Shown here: positions 63,433 to 64,000 of the stretch, one piece after another
Numbering within the stretch: position 1 is the first letter of the stretch
How the letters are laid out: each line of letters begins with the position of its first letter
Source: Tabrizicola piscis
GTDB taxonomy: Bacteria; Pseudomonadota; Alphaproteobacteria; Rhodobacterales; Rhodobacteraceae
Length of the DNA: 64,000 nucleotides
Direction of reading: 5' to 3'
NCBI RefSeq assembly: GCF_003940805.1
Contig: NZ_CP034328.1
Span: forward strand, 1,222,001 to 1,286,000
Program-made: the position numbers and the translations under genes
Notes under the pieces: model-generated
What the model was told of the DNA's origin: nothing
The model's input: only the letters and a program-made list of their open reading frames with translations
Databases searched by the model: none

Positions 63433-64000
63433 CAGACCGCTTTCTTCAACGCCTCGACAAGGTCCGTCCGTTCCCACGAGAACCCGCCATCCGCCTCAGG
63501 CGCGCGGCCAAAGTGGCCGTAGGCCGAGGTGCGGGAATAGATCGGGCGGTTCAGGTCAAGATGCGTGCGGATGCCGCGCGGAGTCAGGTCCATCACCTCG
63601 GCGACGGCCTTTTCGATCACTGAGTCGGGCACCTTGCCGGTGCCGTGGGTATCCACATAGATCGACAGCGGCTTGGCCACGCCGATCGCATAGGAAACCT
63701 GCAGAGTGCAACGTTCTGCCAGCCCCGCCGCGACCACGTTCTTGGCCAGGTAGCGCGCGGCGTAAGCGGCGGAGCGGTCGACCTTGGTCGGGTCCTTGCC
63801 GGAAAACGCGCCGCCACCATGGGGGGCGGCCCCGCCATAGGTGTCCACGATGATCTTGCGCCCGGTCAGGCCCGCGTCACCATCCGGGCCGCCGATCACG
63901 AAAGTACCGGTCGGGTTCACATGCCATTCGGTTTTCCGGGTGATCCAGCCTTCGGGCAGGATTTCACGGATATAGGGCTCCACGATCTTGCGGATCACCT
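63432..64000 (-). CDS. metK: S-adenosylmethionine synthetase, C-terminal part (cut by window edge)
   Basis: The enzyme makes SAM from methionine and ATP. About 189 codons of the C-terminal half are present; the start lies beyond the right edge. [40 protein letters not shown] and [20 protein letters not shown] are unmistakable MetK motifs, and the end [15 protein letters not shown] is complete. It is followed by the YdcZ-type gene and trmB. Confidence 0.98.
   Translation of the reverse strand, partial: VIRKIVEPYIREILPEGWITRKTEWHVNPTGTFVIGGPDGDAGLTGRKIIVDTYGGAAPHGGGAFSGKDPTKVDRSAAYAARYLAKNVVAAGLAERCTLQVSYAIGVAKPLSIYVDTHGTGKVPDSVIEKAVAEVMDLTPRGIRTHLDLNRPIYSRTSAYGHFGRAPEADGGFSWERTDLVEALKKAV

Overview
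The window reads as core chromosome of a high-GC alphaproteobacterium of the Rhodobacterales (Rhodobacter, Gemmobacter or Tabrizicola-like; this placement is inferred from gene content and order, not from a search). The evidence is the order aroA - cmk - rpsA - ihfB - lapA - trpF - trpB, the run ruvC-ruvA-ruvB ... ybgC-tolQ-tolR-tolA-tolB-pal-cpoB-tilS-ftsH, a bacterial phosphatidylcholine synthase, the DUF484-xerC pair, and many intergenic short palindromes including a GGGATATTT-type repeat. No rRNA, tRNA, CRISPR array, transposase or riboswitch was recognised.

Layout. 1-4.3 kb: a large RTX-type calcium-binding protein (cut by the left edge) and UDP-glucose 6-dehydrogenase. 4.4-6.4 kb: an isolated DUF2793 tail-fibre-like gene. 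6.5-9.6 kb: a DMT transporter, an ArgO/LysE exporter preceded by a 34-codon Arg-rich ORF, a divergent ArgP-like LysR regulator, and a small cytochrome c. 9.7-14.2 kb: YebC, an SLC13/TrkA-C permease, a second DMT transporter and a YmdB-like phosphoesterase. 14.4-17.6 kb: the helicase and PdeM nuclease of the ligase-associated DNA repair set. 17.6-20.6 kb: folD, chorismate mutase and fhs, a one-carbon cluster with a 16-bp palindrome upstream. 20.8-22.5 kb: MOSC protein and CorA. 22.5-34.8 kb: the ftsH/tilS/tol-pal/ybgC/ruvBAC block, all on the minus strand. 35-38.8 kb: DUF1127 protein, a small membrane protein, prmA, msrA and an MFS permease. 38.9-46.2 kb: priA, transaldolase, DUF484, xerC, pcs, a DMT transporter, DUF3253 and an alkyltransferase. 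46.2-51.6 kb: ileS, a cyclic-nucleotide-domain FAD oxidoreductase and DUF2237.

51.6-53.2 kb holds the most unusual locus: two exported PepSY-like proteins ending in very long poly-aspartate tails, followed in the same direction by a short membrane-anchored LuxR-type regulator. I know of no described function for this trio. 53.4-62.1 kb is the trp/rpsA/aroA block, interrupted by two plus-strand genes for exported proteins: a DUF4394 protein between trpF and trpB, flanked by palindromic repeats, and an HELVH metallopeptidase-like protein between aroA and cmk. 62.3-64 kb has trmB, a YdcZ-type transporter and the C-terminal part of metK.

Most genes are housekeeping and ordinary. The accessory signal lies in the poly-Asp locus, the inserted exported-protein genes, and at least four families of dispersed palindromic elements in intergenic DNA, one of which appears to have been taken into the coding sequence of a transporter N-terminus.
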